Shown here: one piece after another, positions 17,614-26,271 of the stretch
Position numbering within the stretch: position 1 is the stretch's first letter
Layout of the letters: each line of letters starts with the position of its first letter
The notes under the pieces: generated by a model
What the model was told of the DNA's origin: nothing
Database searches by the model: none
What the model saw: the letters and a program-made list of their open reading frames with translations, nothing else
NCBI RefSeq assembly: GCF_000964545.1
Contig: NZ_BBVD01000008.1
Span: forward strand, 186,001-250,000
Source of the DNA: Comamonas thiooxydans
GTDB lineage: Bacteria > Pseudomonadota > Gammaproteobacteria > Burkholderiales > Burkholderiaceae_C
Direction of reading: 5' to 3'
Length of the DNA stretch: 64,000 bases
Made by a program: the position numbers and the translations under genes

Positions 17614-18328
17614 GGGCTTTTTTTGAATTCAGTAGGGCACAGGGCTAGATCGCCACTTGCGCATCAAAAATCAGAATTTTCCTACGCCCAATTTACCGAA
17701 AAGTGCAGCAGAAACAAAATCTACATCACCAATAGGTTCAGGGTTTAACACTGCTTGATGACTGGCCTGAGAGACAACTGGCAAAGCGCGACTGGCCAGA
17801 GCCGCGGTGAACCCTGAGCCTGCACGGCGACATATCTCAAGGATTGGATAAGCTGGCTTTTGGATGCTTGTCAGTTGCTCAGCCACCGCATTGCCAAGTA
17901 TTTCGGGAGTACCTACCGATGACTTGCTTGTTGGTATTCAGGCAAGGCGATTCAGCCCTCATTTCGATGATTCAGGCCTAGAGCATCGTCTTCCTGAAAT
18001 TCAATGCGCCCCTCTAAAAATTGTCATCATCAGGCGACTTCTACGCTCAAACCCATGCCGGCTCAGAATAGATTTCATTAAAAAAATCTATCTTTTCACT
18101 CAGTTACTTAGCACGGCCACTTCATCAAAAAAAGATGACAGCGGCACCGGCAAAGCACCTCCCCAGCGCTTCAGAGAAGCTCACACAGCAGATCTGCTCT
18201 GTCCATTAGCGCGATCTGTAAGTGCCTACATACTTCCTTACATCCGCTTGATACAACATCAGTCAAATGCAATGAAATGTCAGCTCGCAGGTCCTGCGGC
18301 AAGTCGTTGAGCAACAGGGAGTGTCGTC
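17614..18328. other. Long AT-richer region without a supported gene
   Basis: 715 bases. A minus-strand frame at 17671-17886 (71 codons, ending DFVSAALFGKLGVGKF) is the most protein-like piece and could be the C-terminal scrap of a lost larger gene. A plus-strand frame at 17864-18310 has no ribosome site and looks non-coding. The sequence around 18060-18140 is A/T-rich with homopolymer runs. TTGATA at 18249-18254 is a possible -35 for the gene at 18329. Confidence 0.35.
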
Positions 18329-18637
18329 ATGAGAAAAGTTAATCCTGCCGCCAAGAACGCGAACCGCGCTTTTGTCCGTCTGCACACGTATGTGACCAAG
18401 CAATTCGACTGGGATCTCTTCACCAAGGACTACCGGGTAGTCCTGCACACAGACGAGGACGGAGGCGTCACCCTCTATATCGTCAAGGTCTTCGACAAGG
18501 ATGGACAGCCTGCCGCACTAGGCCCAAAGATCCCTAACCAGATTACGTTCTCTTACCGTCAGGCTCCCATCATGTCGGTATGGACAGAGTTCTTTAACGA
18601 CGGCAAATTCAGTTGGCGCAATGTCTCCTGCCGCTAG
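18329..18637 (+). CDS. Hypothetical protein, 102 residues
   Basis: Unrecognised. AGGGAG lies about 8 bases upstream of the ATG at 18329. The sequence RLHTYVTKQFDWDLFTKDYRVVLHTDEDGGVTLYIVKVFD suggests a small alpha/beta protein. There is no export signal, and the C-terminus is aromatic-rich (MSVWTEFFNDGKFSWRN). Confidence 0.6.
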   Translation: MRKVNPAAKNANRAFVRLHTYVTKQFDWDLFTKDYRVVLHTDEDGGVTLYIVKVFDKDGQPAALGPKIPNQITFSYRQAPIMSVWTEFFNDGKFSWRNVSCR

Positions 18638-18735
18638 GGCGCGGCGGCGGTGGAGGATGGTGGCTTGGCTGTCGGCATGGACACCCGCCGCTGCGCCAGA
18701 AGCGCCATCCTGTCCAACACATTCAGGAGAGTTGC

Positions 18736-19140
18736 ATGACCCGCTTCCAACCGATGCTTGCAACTGCTGCCCTGCTCAGTCTCATGACGCTACATCTCAG
18801 CAGCAGTTCCATGGCACAGGCCGCCTTTACAACCCCGGGCGGCTACACCAACTCCTACAGCGGCCAGATCACGGGCAACGGTATCGTGCAATACGGACTC
18901 GAAACGCGGCCCTTCCAGCGCATGACCGTCACGCTCAACACCAACAACCCGTCCAGCCAGATGAACGTCTTCAAGGACGGCTCTGCCCAGCCTCTATGCC
19001 AGGGCTCGGCCAACAACAACATCTGCACCTTCCGCATCGAGCGTGGTGCCAGCTATCGCGTGCTGATCTTCCTCACGCGTGAAGCCGCCCAGCGTGGCGA
19101 AAGCGCACGCTTTACGCTCACCACCGAAGAAAGCACCTGA
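18736..19140 (+). CDS. Secreted hypothetical protein, 134 residues
   Basis: Unrecognised exported protein. A signal peptide occupies about residues 1-30 (hydrophobic MLATAALLSLMTLHLSSSSM, cut near AQAAF). The mature part is rich in Thr, Asn and Gly, with two cysteines (PLCQGSANNNICTF) that could form one disulfide. CAGGAG precedes the ATG. The strand-rich mature sequence suggests a small periplasmic beta protein. No family assigned. Confidence 0.65.
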   Translation: MTRFQPMLATAALLSLMTLHLSSSSMAQAAFTTPGGYTNSYSGQITGNGIVQYGLETRPFQRMTVTLNTNNPSSQMNVFKDGSAQPLCQGSANNNICTFRIERGASYRVLIFLTREAAQRGESARFTLTTEEST

Positions 19141-19224
19141 CAGCTTGACTGCCGTCAAGAACCCCTCAGTCCATGGCTTGTAAACTGGCTTCAACAGATT
19201 CAAAGTGAAAGCCCGTTACACAAT

Positions 19225-19866
19225 ATGGAAAACTTTCCCAAGGACATCTACACCGAGCCCACGCCCGATGTGAATACCCTGGCCAACCTCGGCCCCCTCA
19301 CCGGCATGGCTGGCATCTGGACCGGCAAGCGCGGCCTGGATATCAACCCCAAGGCTGACGGCCCCGAAAAGCAGGCCTTTATCGAGCACATGGAGTGCCA
19401 GCCTATCGATGCGCAAACCAACGGCCCACAGCTCTTCTATGGCATGCGCTACCACACACGCATCGTCAAGCCCGATGACGTGGAAACCTTTCACGACCAG
19501 GTCGGTTACTGGCTGTGGGAGCCTGCCACCGGCAACATCATCCAGACCCTGACCATCCCGCGCGGACAGACCGCCATGGCCACGGGCAAGACCACGGCCG
19601 ACGCCACCAGCTTCACTCTCAGGGCCGAGCGCGGCTCCACCGTCAACGGTATCTCCAGCAACCCGTTTCTGGAGCATGCCTTCAGAACCGACGCCTATAC
19701 CATCACCGTCACCAAGCACTCGGACGGCACCTGGTCGTACGAGCAGGAAACCACGTTGACCATCCCCGGCCAGAGCAAGCCTTTTTCCCATACCGACCGC
19801 AACACCTTGCACAAGATTGGCGAGCCCACGCCCAACCCAACGGCAAGGGCCGCAGTTGAAATCTGA
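19225..19866 (+). CDS. Heme-binding beta-barrel (FABP/nitrobindin-like) protein
   Basis: A 213-residue cytoplasmic protein of the heme-binding beta-barrel family related to nitrobindins and the THAP4 C-terminal domain. The signature is near the start: LGPLTGMAGIWTGKRGLDINP, a variant of the GxWxGxG motif. It is followed by strand-rich blocks such as LFYGMRYHTRI, GYWLWEPATGNIIQTLTIPRG and GTWSYEQETTLTI. Known members bind heme or fatty acids; the ligand here is unproven. The ATG at 19225 has no strong ribosome site. Confidence 0.82.
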   Translation: MENFPKDIYTEPTPDVNTLANLGPLTGMAGIWTGKRGLDINPKADGPEKQAFIEHMECQPIDAQTNGPQLFYGMRYHTRIVKPDDVETFHDQVGYWLWEPATGNIIQTLTIPRGQTAMATGKTTADATSFTLRAERGSTVNGISSNPFLEHAFRTDAYTITVTKHSDGTWSYEQETTLTIPGQSKPFSHTDRNTLHKIGEPTPNPTARAAVEI

Positions 19867-20340
19867 TTAGCGCTCTCAAAGGACTCCACGCCCTGGCCGA
19901 ATTCACTGGATCCGCAGGGCGCACACTCCCCGATTACCGCATCGCCCGCGATGGCCTTACGCAGCTGACCATGGACCTTACGGGCAAGAAGGCGCTTGCC
20001 TTCAAACTGGCTTATATGCATGTGCCTTTCAACGCATGGAGGCCATTCGCCGCAGGCTGCCGGCATTCGGCGCTTGGAGCTGGCCTTCAATCTGGTCGCG
20101 AAGGCTGCACCGCGCTGCGTTCAAGACCTCTATACAGGGCGATGCCGACAAATGGCAGCACAGCAGCCACCTGCCCAACCTGAATTACGGCCGCCCCACC
20201 CTGCGCCATGTACCGCCGGTTGTGACCGAGCTGAGGCCGGCCTCCTTCGACAGCCTGCCATGGCGCATTGCCGACGGCGAGATCATCGGTTCGACCGATG
20301 CCCAACTGGCCAGGCTGGCAACAGCCGCAGGGCATGCTGC
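19867..20340 (+). pseudogene. Probable degraded coding region, family unknown
   Basis: No intact gene, but coding-like stretches on the plus strand change frame. Near 20080-20130 one frame reads RRLELAFNLVAKAAPRCVQDLY. From about 20136 another frame continues as DADKWQHSSHLPNLNYGR and LRPASFDSLPWRIADGEIIG. Joining them needs a frameshift near 20135. The upstream part (SALKGLHALAEF, RIARDGLTQLTMDLTG) lies in yet another frame. This looks like the remains of one gene; I do not recognise it. Confidence 0.35.
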
Positions 20341-20412
20341 GCATGACGTTCGGATAGTCTGCTTTTGATAGCTTCTGCATGACGTTCGGATAGTCTGCTT
20401 TTGATAGCTTCT
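20341..20412 (+). repeat. Perfect tandem repeat, two 36-bp units
   Basis: Bases 20341-20376 and 20377-20412 are identical. Each unit runs from GCATGACGTTCGGATAGTCT to TTTTGATAGCTTCT, so the second half is the left end of the dispersed 41-bp repeat. A recent duplication is the simplest reading. Confidence 0.95.
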
Positions 20413-20439
20413 AACGCTTTATGGATAAGGGCTTGAGGC
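20399..20439 (+). repeat. Dispersed 41-bp repeat, copy A
   Basis: Starts TTTTGATAGC and ends GGATAAGGGCTTGAGGC. It aligns without gaps to copies at 24783-24823 (reverse) and 26810-26850, especially in the first 10 bases and the AAGCGC-type core. It overlaps the second unit of the tandem repeat. Confidence 0.7.
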
Positions 20440-20601
20440 GGCTTCTACCTGCGCCTTCATGAATTTGATTTCCATCAAGAAACCGTCTGAATACTCATTT
20501 CAAGGTGTTGCATTAGCAGCCCTGGAGTGTGAGTATGAGCTCAGTGATCGATCGAATTGATTTGGCAACAAGACGCGCACCTATGCGCAAGGAGGCTGGA
20601 T

Positions 20602-21048
20602 ATGTTCAAGCACATTTTGATTCCTACGGACGGCTCTAAGCTCTCTGAGGCCGCGCTGCGCGCGGGCATACAACTGGCCAAGGAACAAGGCGCACAGGTG
20701 ACGGCGCTGTATGTGATGCCGGATTACGCAGCCATGATTTACGGAGCGGAGGCGCTGATCGCCTACAACTCTGCGGAGTTCGACAAGAGCGCCCAGAAGG
20801 AAGCAGATCAGGTGTTGCAAGCTGCCCTGGACATTGCCAAGACGGAGGGCGTGGCCTGCCAGACGGTGCGGGTCACGAATATCTCCATCAATCAGGCCAT
20901 CATCAAGCAGGCGCAGGAGGGTAACTGCGATCTGATCTGCATGGCATCACACGGCCGCAAGGGCATTGCCGGCATTTTGCTGGGCAGTGAGACCCAGCGC
21001 GTACTGGTCAACAGCAGCATTCCAGTTCTGGTGCACCGCCCGGTTTAG
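20602..21048 (+). CDS. Universal stress protein UspA family (copy 2)
   Basis: A 148-residue Usp protein, close paralogue of the gene at 16464-16925. It starts MFKHILIPTDGSKLSEAALR and carries ASHGRKGIAGILLGSETQRV at the nucleotide-binding end. AAGGAGG lies 6 bases upstream of the ATG at 20602, which is why a longer in-frame start at 20557 is not used. It is followed by its own terminator, so it is likely monocistronic. Confidence 0.93.
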   Translation: MFKHILIPTDGSKLSEAALRAGIQLAKEQGAQVTALYVMPDYAAMIYGAEALIAYNSAEFDKSAQKEADQVLQAALDIAKTEGVACQTVRVTNISINQAIIKQAQEGNCDLICMASHGRKGIAGILLGSETQRVLVNSSIPVLVHRPV

Positions 21049-21101
21049 GCCTGATCGACTGCAGCGCAGCCACTTCCCGGCCGCTCTCACAATGCAAGCA
21101 A

Positions 21102-21135
21102 CGCCCCATCGCCCTCGTGCGGTGGGGCGCTTTTT
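21102..21135 (+). terminator. Terminator after the second universal stress gene
   Basis: Arms CGCCCCA and TGGGGCG with an extended TCGC/GCGG inner stem are followed by T5. Confidence 0.8.
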
Positions 21136-21244
21136 CATGGGCCGATCGTCGTGTAGCATCGGTGCATCAAATTGTGAACCTTTGGTTCCATTTGTCACGC
21201 CGGCAGCGGCGTCTCTGGTTCATTTTGAAAAAGGGAAAACGCAG

Positions 21245-22723
21245 ATGAGTCACGCAATCGCAACCGATGCCGGCCTGGCGTGGCGGACCGGCCCGATTCG
21301 CCCGAGAGCCTGCACCTGCGGCAGCGTGGTGTGCCAGTTGCTGCATGAGCGGGTAATGAGCGATATGTCGCGCCGCATGTTTGTGGGCGGGGTGGCGGCC
21401 ATGATGGCGCCATTTGTGGCCCTGCATGCTGCCGAGAGAGGCGTGGGCGGGGCGGCCAGGCCGGCCGACCGCCCCGTGTTGCTGACCAATCTGCGCCTGT
21501 TTGACGGTACGGGCAAGTCGGTGCGTCAAGGCGTGCAGGTGTTGATCCAGGGCAAGCTGATTGCCGCCCTGCCCTCCGCCGGCGAGAAGGTGGAAGGTGC
21601 CCAGGTGATCGACTGCCAGGGCAAGCTGGTGATGCCGGGCATGATCGATACGCACTGGCACACCATGCTGGCAGCCATTCCGCAGATGACGGCCATGACG
21701 GCAGATCTGGGCTATCTGTACATCTCCGCCGCGCAGGAGGCGCAGCGCACGCTGATGCGCGGCTTTACCTCGGTGCGCGACGCGGGCGGCCCCGCCTTTG
21801 CGCTCAAGCGCGCGATCGACGAGGGCATGGTCCCGGGCCCGCGCATCTATCCCAGCGGGGCGATGATTTCTCAGACCTCGGGTCATGGCGATTTCCGCCT
21901 TCGCAGCGATATTCCGCGTGCGGCGAACGAGCCGCTGAGCATGGTGGAGCAAACCGGCGTGGCCATGATTGCGGACGGCGAGGCCGAGGTTCTGCGCCGC
22001 GTGCGCGAGCAGTTGATGCTGGGGGCATCGCAAATCAAGATGCTGGCAGGCGGCGGCGTGGCATCGCTGTATGACCCGCTGGACAGCACCCAGTTCACCG
22101 AGAAGGAGCTGCGCGCCGGCGTGGAAGCCGCCGCAGACTGGAACACCTATGTGATGTCGCATGTTTACACGCCCAAAGGCATCAAGCGGGCCATCAAGGC
22201 GGGCGTGAAGAGCATCGAACACGGCCAGTTGGCCGACGAGGAAAGCGTGCGCATGATGCGCGACGAGGGCGTGTGGTGGAGCCTGCAGCCATTTCTGCAG
22301 GACGAGGACGCCAACCCCTATACCGATGCAGTGCGCCGCGAGAGCCAGTCGCGCGTGGCCCAGGGCACGGTGCGCGCCTATGAGATGGCGCAGAAGTACG
22401 GCATCAAGACGGGCTGGGGCACGGACATTCTGTTCAGCCCCAAGGGCACTGTCACACAGGGCAAGCAACTGGCCAAGCTGACGCGCTTTTACGACCCCAT
22501 GACGCTGCTGAAGCAGGCCACGGGCACCAACGGCGAACTGCTGGCCCTGTCGGGCGAGCGCAACCCCTATCCCCAGCCGCTGGGCCGCATCGCCCCTGGC
22601 GCATTTGCCGATCTTCTAGTGGCCGATGGCGACCCGACGGTGAATCTGGACTTCCTGAGCAGCCCGGAACAGAACCTGCGCCTGATCATGAAGGACGGCA
22701 AGGTGTACAAAAACACGCTGTAA
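21245..22723 (+). CDS. Amidohydrolase-superfamily protein, probably exported by Tat
   Basis: A metal-dependent hydrolase of the imidazolonepropionase-like amidohydrolase group. Visible metal-site elements are the HxH in MIDTHWHTML, a lysine in SQIKMLAGGG that may be carboxylated, histidines in MSHVYTP and SIEHGQL, and the aspartate in GWGTDIL. A twin-arginine signal, SRRMFVGGVAAMMAPFVA, starts about 40 residues in. AAGGGA precedes the ATG at 21245. An in-frame ATG at 21359 (MSDMSRRMF) would give a more usual short Tat leader and is a real alternative. It sits 9 bases before an outer-membrane protein gene, so the two probably form an operon. The substrate is unknown. Confidence 0.85.
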   Translation: MSHAIATDAGLAWRTGPIRPRACTCGSVVCQLLHERVMSDMSRRMFVGGVAAMMAPFVALHAAERGVGGAARPADRPVLLTNLRLFDGTGKSVRQGVQVLIQGKLIAALPSAGEKVEGAQVIDCQGKLVMPGMIDTHWHTMLAAIPQMTAMTADLGYLYISAAQEAQRTLMRGFTSVRDAGGPAFALKRAIDEGMVPGPRIYPSGAMISQTSGHGDFRLRSDIPRAANEPLSMVEQTGVAMIADGEAEVLRRVREQLMLGASQIKMLAGGGVASLYDPLDSTQFTEKELRAGVEAAADWNTYVMSHVYTPKGIKRAIKAGVKSIEHGQLADEESVRMMRDEGVWWSLQPFLQDEDANPYTDAVRRESQSRVAQGTVRAYEMAQKYGIKTGWGTDILFSPKGTVTQGKQLAKLTRFYDPMTLLKQATGTNGELLALSGERNPYPQPLGRIAPGAFADLLVADGDPTVNLDFLSSPEQNLRLIMKDGKVYKNTL

Positions 22724-22732
22724 GGGAGACAA

Positions 22733-23494
22733 ATGACCCAGTACATCAACACCACTCCAGGCATGGCAACGGCGGCGCTGGCCGCGAGCCTGCTGGCAGG
22801 CACGCCGGCCTGGGCACAGGACAAGACAGCAGCCGATGCATGGCGCTTTCAGCTCACGCCCTATGCATGGATGACGGGGCTGGACGGCAGCGTCCGCCCG
22901 TTCAGAGGAGCGCCAACGGTGAGCGTGAACAAATCGTTCTCGGACATTCTGGAGGACCTGGACGCTGCAGCCTTTGTGAACGGCACGGCACGCAAGGGGC
23001 AATATGTGCTGCAGGGCGACTTCAGCTACGCCGCTACATCGGACAAGGCTGCCCTACCCTTAGGCCTGAGCGCAAATGCCAAGATTCGCCAGACCTCGCT
23101 GACGATGACCGGCGGGCACAACTGGATGCTGAGTCCGCAGTCGAGCGTTGACCTGATGGCGGGCCTGCGCCTATGGCAGATCAAGGCCAAAGTGAGTGTG
23201 CCAGGGGTAGGTTCGGCGCAGTCCAACACCTCGTTCGTTGACCCAGTGGTCGCCGCACGCTGGCGCTACGATATTGCGCCGCGCTGGTCCACCTTGGTGT
23301 ATGCCGATATGGGTGGGCTGGATGTGGGCTCGAAGTTCACCTGGCAGGTGCACGGCTCGGTGAACTACCAAGTCAAGGAAAACATCTTTGTGTCCGTGGG
23401 CTACCGCCACCTGAGCGTGGACTACCGTGACGACGGCAAGCGACTGGACTTCAGCCAGAGCGGCCCGATCGTCGGTGCGACGTTCAGGTTCTGA
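22733..23494 (+). CDS. Outer-membrane beta-barrel protein
   Basis: A 253-residue exported protein. The signal peptide ends at about residue 28 (LLAGTPAWAQD). The mature part has alternating strands (FQLTPYAWMTGLDGSVRPF, YVLQGDFSYAATSD, IFVSVGYRHLSVDY) and ends in phenylalanine (IVGATFRF), the typical outer-membrane insertion signal. AAGGGAG lies just upstream. It is likely cotranscribed with the amidohydrolase, suggesting a role in substrate entry or envelope attachment. No closer family assigned. Confidence 0.82.
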   Translation: MTQYINTTPGMATAALAASLLAGTPAWAQDKTAADAWRFQLTPYAWMTGLDGSVRPFRGAPTVSVNKSFSDILEDLDAAAFVNGTARKGQYVLQGDFSYAATSDKAALPLGLSANAKIRQTSLTMTGGHNWMLSPQSSVDLMAGLRLWQIKAKVSVPGVGSAQSNTSFVDPVVAARWRYDIAPRWSTLVYADMGGLDVGSKFTWQVHGSVNYQVKENIFVSVGYRHLSVDYRDDGKRLDFSQSGPIVGATFRF

Positions 23495-23852
23495 TAACCA
23501 CCAGCGGATAGCCAACACCCAGCCCGTCAGACCTGCGGCTGCAACGCCGCATGCAGCAATGGCATAGGCGATGGCAATCGCTGCGGGCGAACCAAGCTGC
23601 GCCAGGCCCTCTATAGCACTGGATTACCTGGTGCGCGATCTCTCTCGGTTTCAGCGCATGGAGTCACCTCGACCACCGGAGAGTCAGAGCCTGAAATCGC
23701 GCTCGAAACACCACCACAGGACAAACCAGGGGCGTGCGCACTCATTGCTGCAGCCTGCCTTTCCTTGCTCCGTCAGCCGCCCACGCCGGGCGACAATGTC
23801 AAAGCAGCACCAACTGACCAAAACAAGAAATCCGACAGGCCACAAGGCATCA
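23495..23852. other. Intergenic region with a possible gene scrap on the minus strand
   Basis: 358 bases. On the minus strand at about 23490-23620 one frame reads like the end of a membrane protein (IAIAYAIAACGVAAAGLTGW), but it has no start. I see no intact gene. Confidence 0.35.
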
Positions 23853-24713
23853 ATGAACCGCACCGAATTTCTGCAACAGCCCGAAGTCATTGGCTTTACC
23901 GACTGGCTTGCAGCCACACTCCCCCAGCGACGGATTCAGTTGAACATTCGCTCTTCCAGCTACGTCCCCAAGGGCTTGATGGCCACCGCCCGTTTTGCCG
24001 ACTTGGTACCTCGCCACTACCGCTGGCGGGCGACTGGCCTGGCAACGGGCGACTGGGCCGAGTCGTGCATCAAGACAAGCGCTCTTTCTGCCAAGCTGCG
24101 CGCTGCCGTGCAGGCCAACGATGCGACAGCCACCCTGGCCGCCTGTAGCGATGTGCTGGACTGGGGCGGCGAGCGCAACCCCAAAGAAGGCGCGCGGCCC
24201 TTTCTTGTGGGCCTTGGCACTAACATCAGCCACTACATCGCCCAGACCCACCAGGAAATGGCGCTTGGCTCGGCCAGCCTGCGCACCGGCTTTCCGACAG
24301 TGCGGCTCATGAACTCCATGCTCACCAAGGTACACGCCTTTTATTCGGCCGAAGGCTTGCCCATCTATGACTCACGGGTCAGCGCCGCAGCTGCTGCACT
24401 GGTGGAGTTCTGGCGCCGCAGCAGCGGCAGGCCCCACCTGCCCGATACGCTGAGTTTCCCGCTGGCCGGCGGCAGCCAGAAGCCCCAGCACAAACTGGCT
24501 TGCCTGTTTGACCAGCCACCCTCGCCGGGCACCCTGCTCTACACCAGCCAAAGCACGCCCCAGCGCTGGGCTGGCGCCAAGGTGCGGCTGGCCTGGGTAA
24601 TGGCCGAGACCCTGCGCAAGACCCCCAGCCTGTTTTCAGGCCAGCCCGATCGCATGCGCGCCATGGAAGCTTCACTCTTCATGGTGGGCTACGACCTGAA
24701 CTGCCTGGCCTGA
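23853..24713 (+). CDS. Hypothetical protein, 286 residues
   Basis: Unrecognised soluble protein. Well-formed segments include QPEVIGFTDWLAATL, DVLDWGGERNPKEGARPFL and FPTVRLMNSMLTKVHAFY, then GLPIYDSRVSAAAAALVEFW, where a conserved-looking YDSRV could be functional. There is no signal peptide or membrane segment. The ATG at 23853 begins MNRTEFLQQPEV, with only a weak AAGG upstream. A terminator follows, so it is probably a single-gene unit. Confidence 0.65.
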   Translation: MNRTEFLQQPEVIGFTDWLAATLPQRRIQLNIRSSSYVPKGLMATARFADLVPRHYRWRATGLATGDWAESCIKTSALSAKLRAAVQANDATATLAACSDVLDWGGERNPKEGARPFLVGLGTNISHYIAQTHQEMALGSASLRTGFPTVRLMNSMLTKVHAFYSAEGLPIYDSRVSAAAAALVEFWRRSSGRPHLPDTLSFPLAGGSQKPQHKLACLFDQPPSPGTLLYTSQSTPQRWAGAKVRLAWVMAETLRKTPSLFSGQPDRMRAMEASLFMVGYDLNCLA

Positions 24714-24720
24714 ACAAAAC

Positions 24721-24753
24721 AGCCCCTGCCAACCAGTGGTTGCAGGGGCTTTT
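24721..24753 (+). terminator. Terminator
   Basis: Nine-base arms AGCCCCTGC/GCAGGGGCT are followed by a short T run, directly behind the gene ending at 24713. Confidence 0.75.
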
Positions 24754-25225
24754 CTCCGCATCCAGGCATTTAGGTCAGATAGGCCTCCAGCGCTTATCCG
24801 TCAAACGCCGGAAGCTATCAAAACGGCTAGTTCTGGAAAAAGCCAATGGGCCTGTCGAATGCGGACCAGGGCAAAACGGCAAGACTGGCGGAATCACGGC
24901 AACGCCCTTCACCAAGGCATAAGGCCGGCCGGTGGACCCGGTTCAGGGTACTGCGGTTGGAGCGACTTGCATCGGGGAGGCAGCGACCACAATCCTGAAT
25001 GAGCCCGGAACCCACCACATCCTGCTGCGCGTCCGGATGAATACTGTGAGGAATATCGAGAGTTCCGCCTCAAACGTAAACCAAATGCTACGTAATGGCC
25101 GTGAATTCACAAAATTCAGCGTTGCGCCACGTTCTCCTACAAAAGGGTTTTCCATGACTCGGCGACCATGCATCCACAGCAAGCCAACCCGGTTTGCTGG
25201 TCACCTACCTGAAGGAGTGAAGGAC
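24754..25225. other. Intergenic region containing a dispersed repeat
   Basis: About 470 bases. It holds the dispersed 41-bp repeat at 24783-24823; otherwise no gene is supported. The segment around 25040-25130 probably carries the promoter for the Gln-rich and PRC-barrel genes. Confidence 0.4.
24783..24823 (-). repeat. Dispersed 41-bp repeat, copy B
   Basis: Read on the minus strand it starts TTTTGATAGCTTCCGGCG and ends GATAAGCGCTGGAGGC. It aligns gap-free with the copies at 20399 and 26810. Confidence 0.75.
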
Positions 25226-25423
25226 ATGACGCAACAGGCGAACCAGCAGCACAGCCCCAGCCAACAGGACAAGCAGCAACAGCAGCAGCAAAACCCTGGG
25301 CAACGCCAACCAGGCCAGAGCACCAGCCAACCCGGCCAGCAGCAACAGCAAACCCCAGGACAGCAGAAGACCCCTGCTCAGCAACAGCAGCCTGGGCAGC
25401 AGCACAAAATGCCCCAGCAGTGA
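25226..25423 (+). CDS. Gln-rich low-complexity mini-protein, 65 residues
   Basis: A very unusual composition: nearly half glutamine, with proline, glycine and serine (runs such as DKQQQQQQNPGQRQPGQ). There is no predicted fold, membrane segment or signal peptide. The ribosome site is good (GAAGGAG and AAGGA within 13 bases of the ATG). The stop is 68 bases before a PRC-barrel gene on the same strand, so cotranscription is likely. It may be a disordered stress or surface-associated protein; the function is unknown. Confidence 0.6.
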   Translation: MTQQANQQHSPSQQDKQQQQQQNPGQRQPGQSTSQPGQQQQQTPGQQKTPAQQQQPGQQHKMPQQ

Positions 25424-25491
25424 AAGTGAGCGCCTCAGCGCTGGCCCACCTTGCCAGCGTTGTTCTGTACCACGCAAAGAAAGGAGCAGGA

Positions 25492-25839
25492 ATGCAACCA
25501 GCCTCACCTGTCATCTCATCCGATCGTGTCAACGGCACCAACGTCTACAACCCCAACGGCGACAAACTGGGAGCTATCGACTCACTGATGATCGACAAGC
25601 TCACCGGCAAGATTCGATATGCAGTGATGCAGTTTGGCGGTTTCCTGGGCATCGGCTCAGATCTCTACCCACTGCCGTGGGATAGCCTCAAATACGAACC
25701 CAACCAAGGCGGGTACGTGGTTTCCGTCACCAAGGAACGGCTTGAAAACGCCCCTCGCTACGAGGGAGGCACATTGCCCGAATACACCGACGACTACGGC
25801 CGCCGTGTTTATGACCACTACGGTGTGCCCTTTGTCTAA
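25492..25839 (+). CDS. PRC-barrel domain protein
   Basis: A 115-residue single-domain PRC-barrel protein. The fold is seen in GTNVYNPNGDKLGAIDSLMI, KIRYAVMQFGGFLGIGSDLY and PLPWDSLKYEP, the classic order for the stress-related PRC-barrel group (PRC domains otherwise occur in photosynthetic reaction centres and RimM). AAAGGAG lies upstream of the ATG at 25492; an upstream in-frame start at 25420 overlaps the end of the Gln-rich gene and is rejected. The likely role is general stress or envelope homeostasis; this is inference. Confidence 0.88.
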   Translation: MQPASPVISSDRVNGTNVYNPNGDKLGAIDSLMIDKLTGKIRYAVMQFGGFLGIGSDLYPLPWDSLKYEPNQGGYVVSVTKERLENAPRYEGGTLPEYTDDYGRRVYDHYGVPFV

Positions 25840-25902
25840 CCCCGGCACGCAACCACACATGCGCTAGTGCCCAAACTCAAGAAGAACCGCAGGCCGGTCG
25901 GC

Positions 25903-25954
25903 GCCGGCCGCCAACCAGTTGGAGTTCAGCCCACCTCGCGGTCGGCTTTTTTTT
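25903..25954 (+). terminator. Probable terminator after the PRC-barrel gene
   Basis: GCCGGCCGC pairs with GCGGTCGGC (one wobble) across a loop of about 26 bases, followed by T8. A shorter inner GC-rich hairpin can compete. Confidence 0.6.
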
Positions 25955-26030
25955 GCGCGGAGATTTTCAAATGTAGCCTCCTGGCCCCGCGGGCCTTAAG
26001 CGCGACCTCTCCCCGCAGGGTCAAGCGGGG

Positions 26031-26149
26031 CCATCTGGTGTGATGGTTCCTGGTACAAGGTATTGCTCAAAATCGAGGCCTGAAATACGCTTTTCCAATA
26101 CCGTAGTGCACAAGCCGTGAGCTGCGGTCTGAGCGGTCACACCAGATGG
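26031..26149. repeat. Nested inverted repeat
   Basis: The outer arms are 13 bp and perfect; the inner arms are 7 bp and perfect. The total span is 119 bases. No transposase frame is present inside. Confidence 0.7.
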
Positions 26150-26240
26150 TGATGATATCCATTGCTTTCTGCCGAGCCTGAGGTTCTCTACCCTCCCTCT
26201 GCTTCCCCAGGCACGCCGCAAGGCATCGGCCTTTACCCGC

Positions 26241-26271
26241 AAGCCCACCAGCCAACGCTGGTGGGCTTTTT
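26241..26271 (+). terminator. Strong terminator without an upstream annotated gene
   Basis: The perfect 12-bp stem AAGCCCACCAGC/GCTGGTGGGCTT has a 4-base loop and ends in T5. The nearest gene upstream already has its own terminator at 25954. Confidence 0.85.

Noticed and set aside
17864..18310. 148-codon plus-strand frame
   Set aside because: No ribosome site, unnatural composition and a homopolymer-rich region; likely chance.
21167..22468. 433-codon minus-strand frame
   Set aside because: Shadow of the amidohydrolase gene; His/Arg/Ala-rich translation typical of an antisense GC-rich frame.
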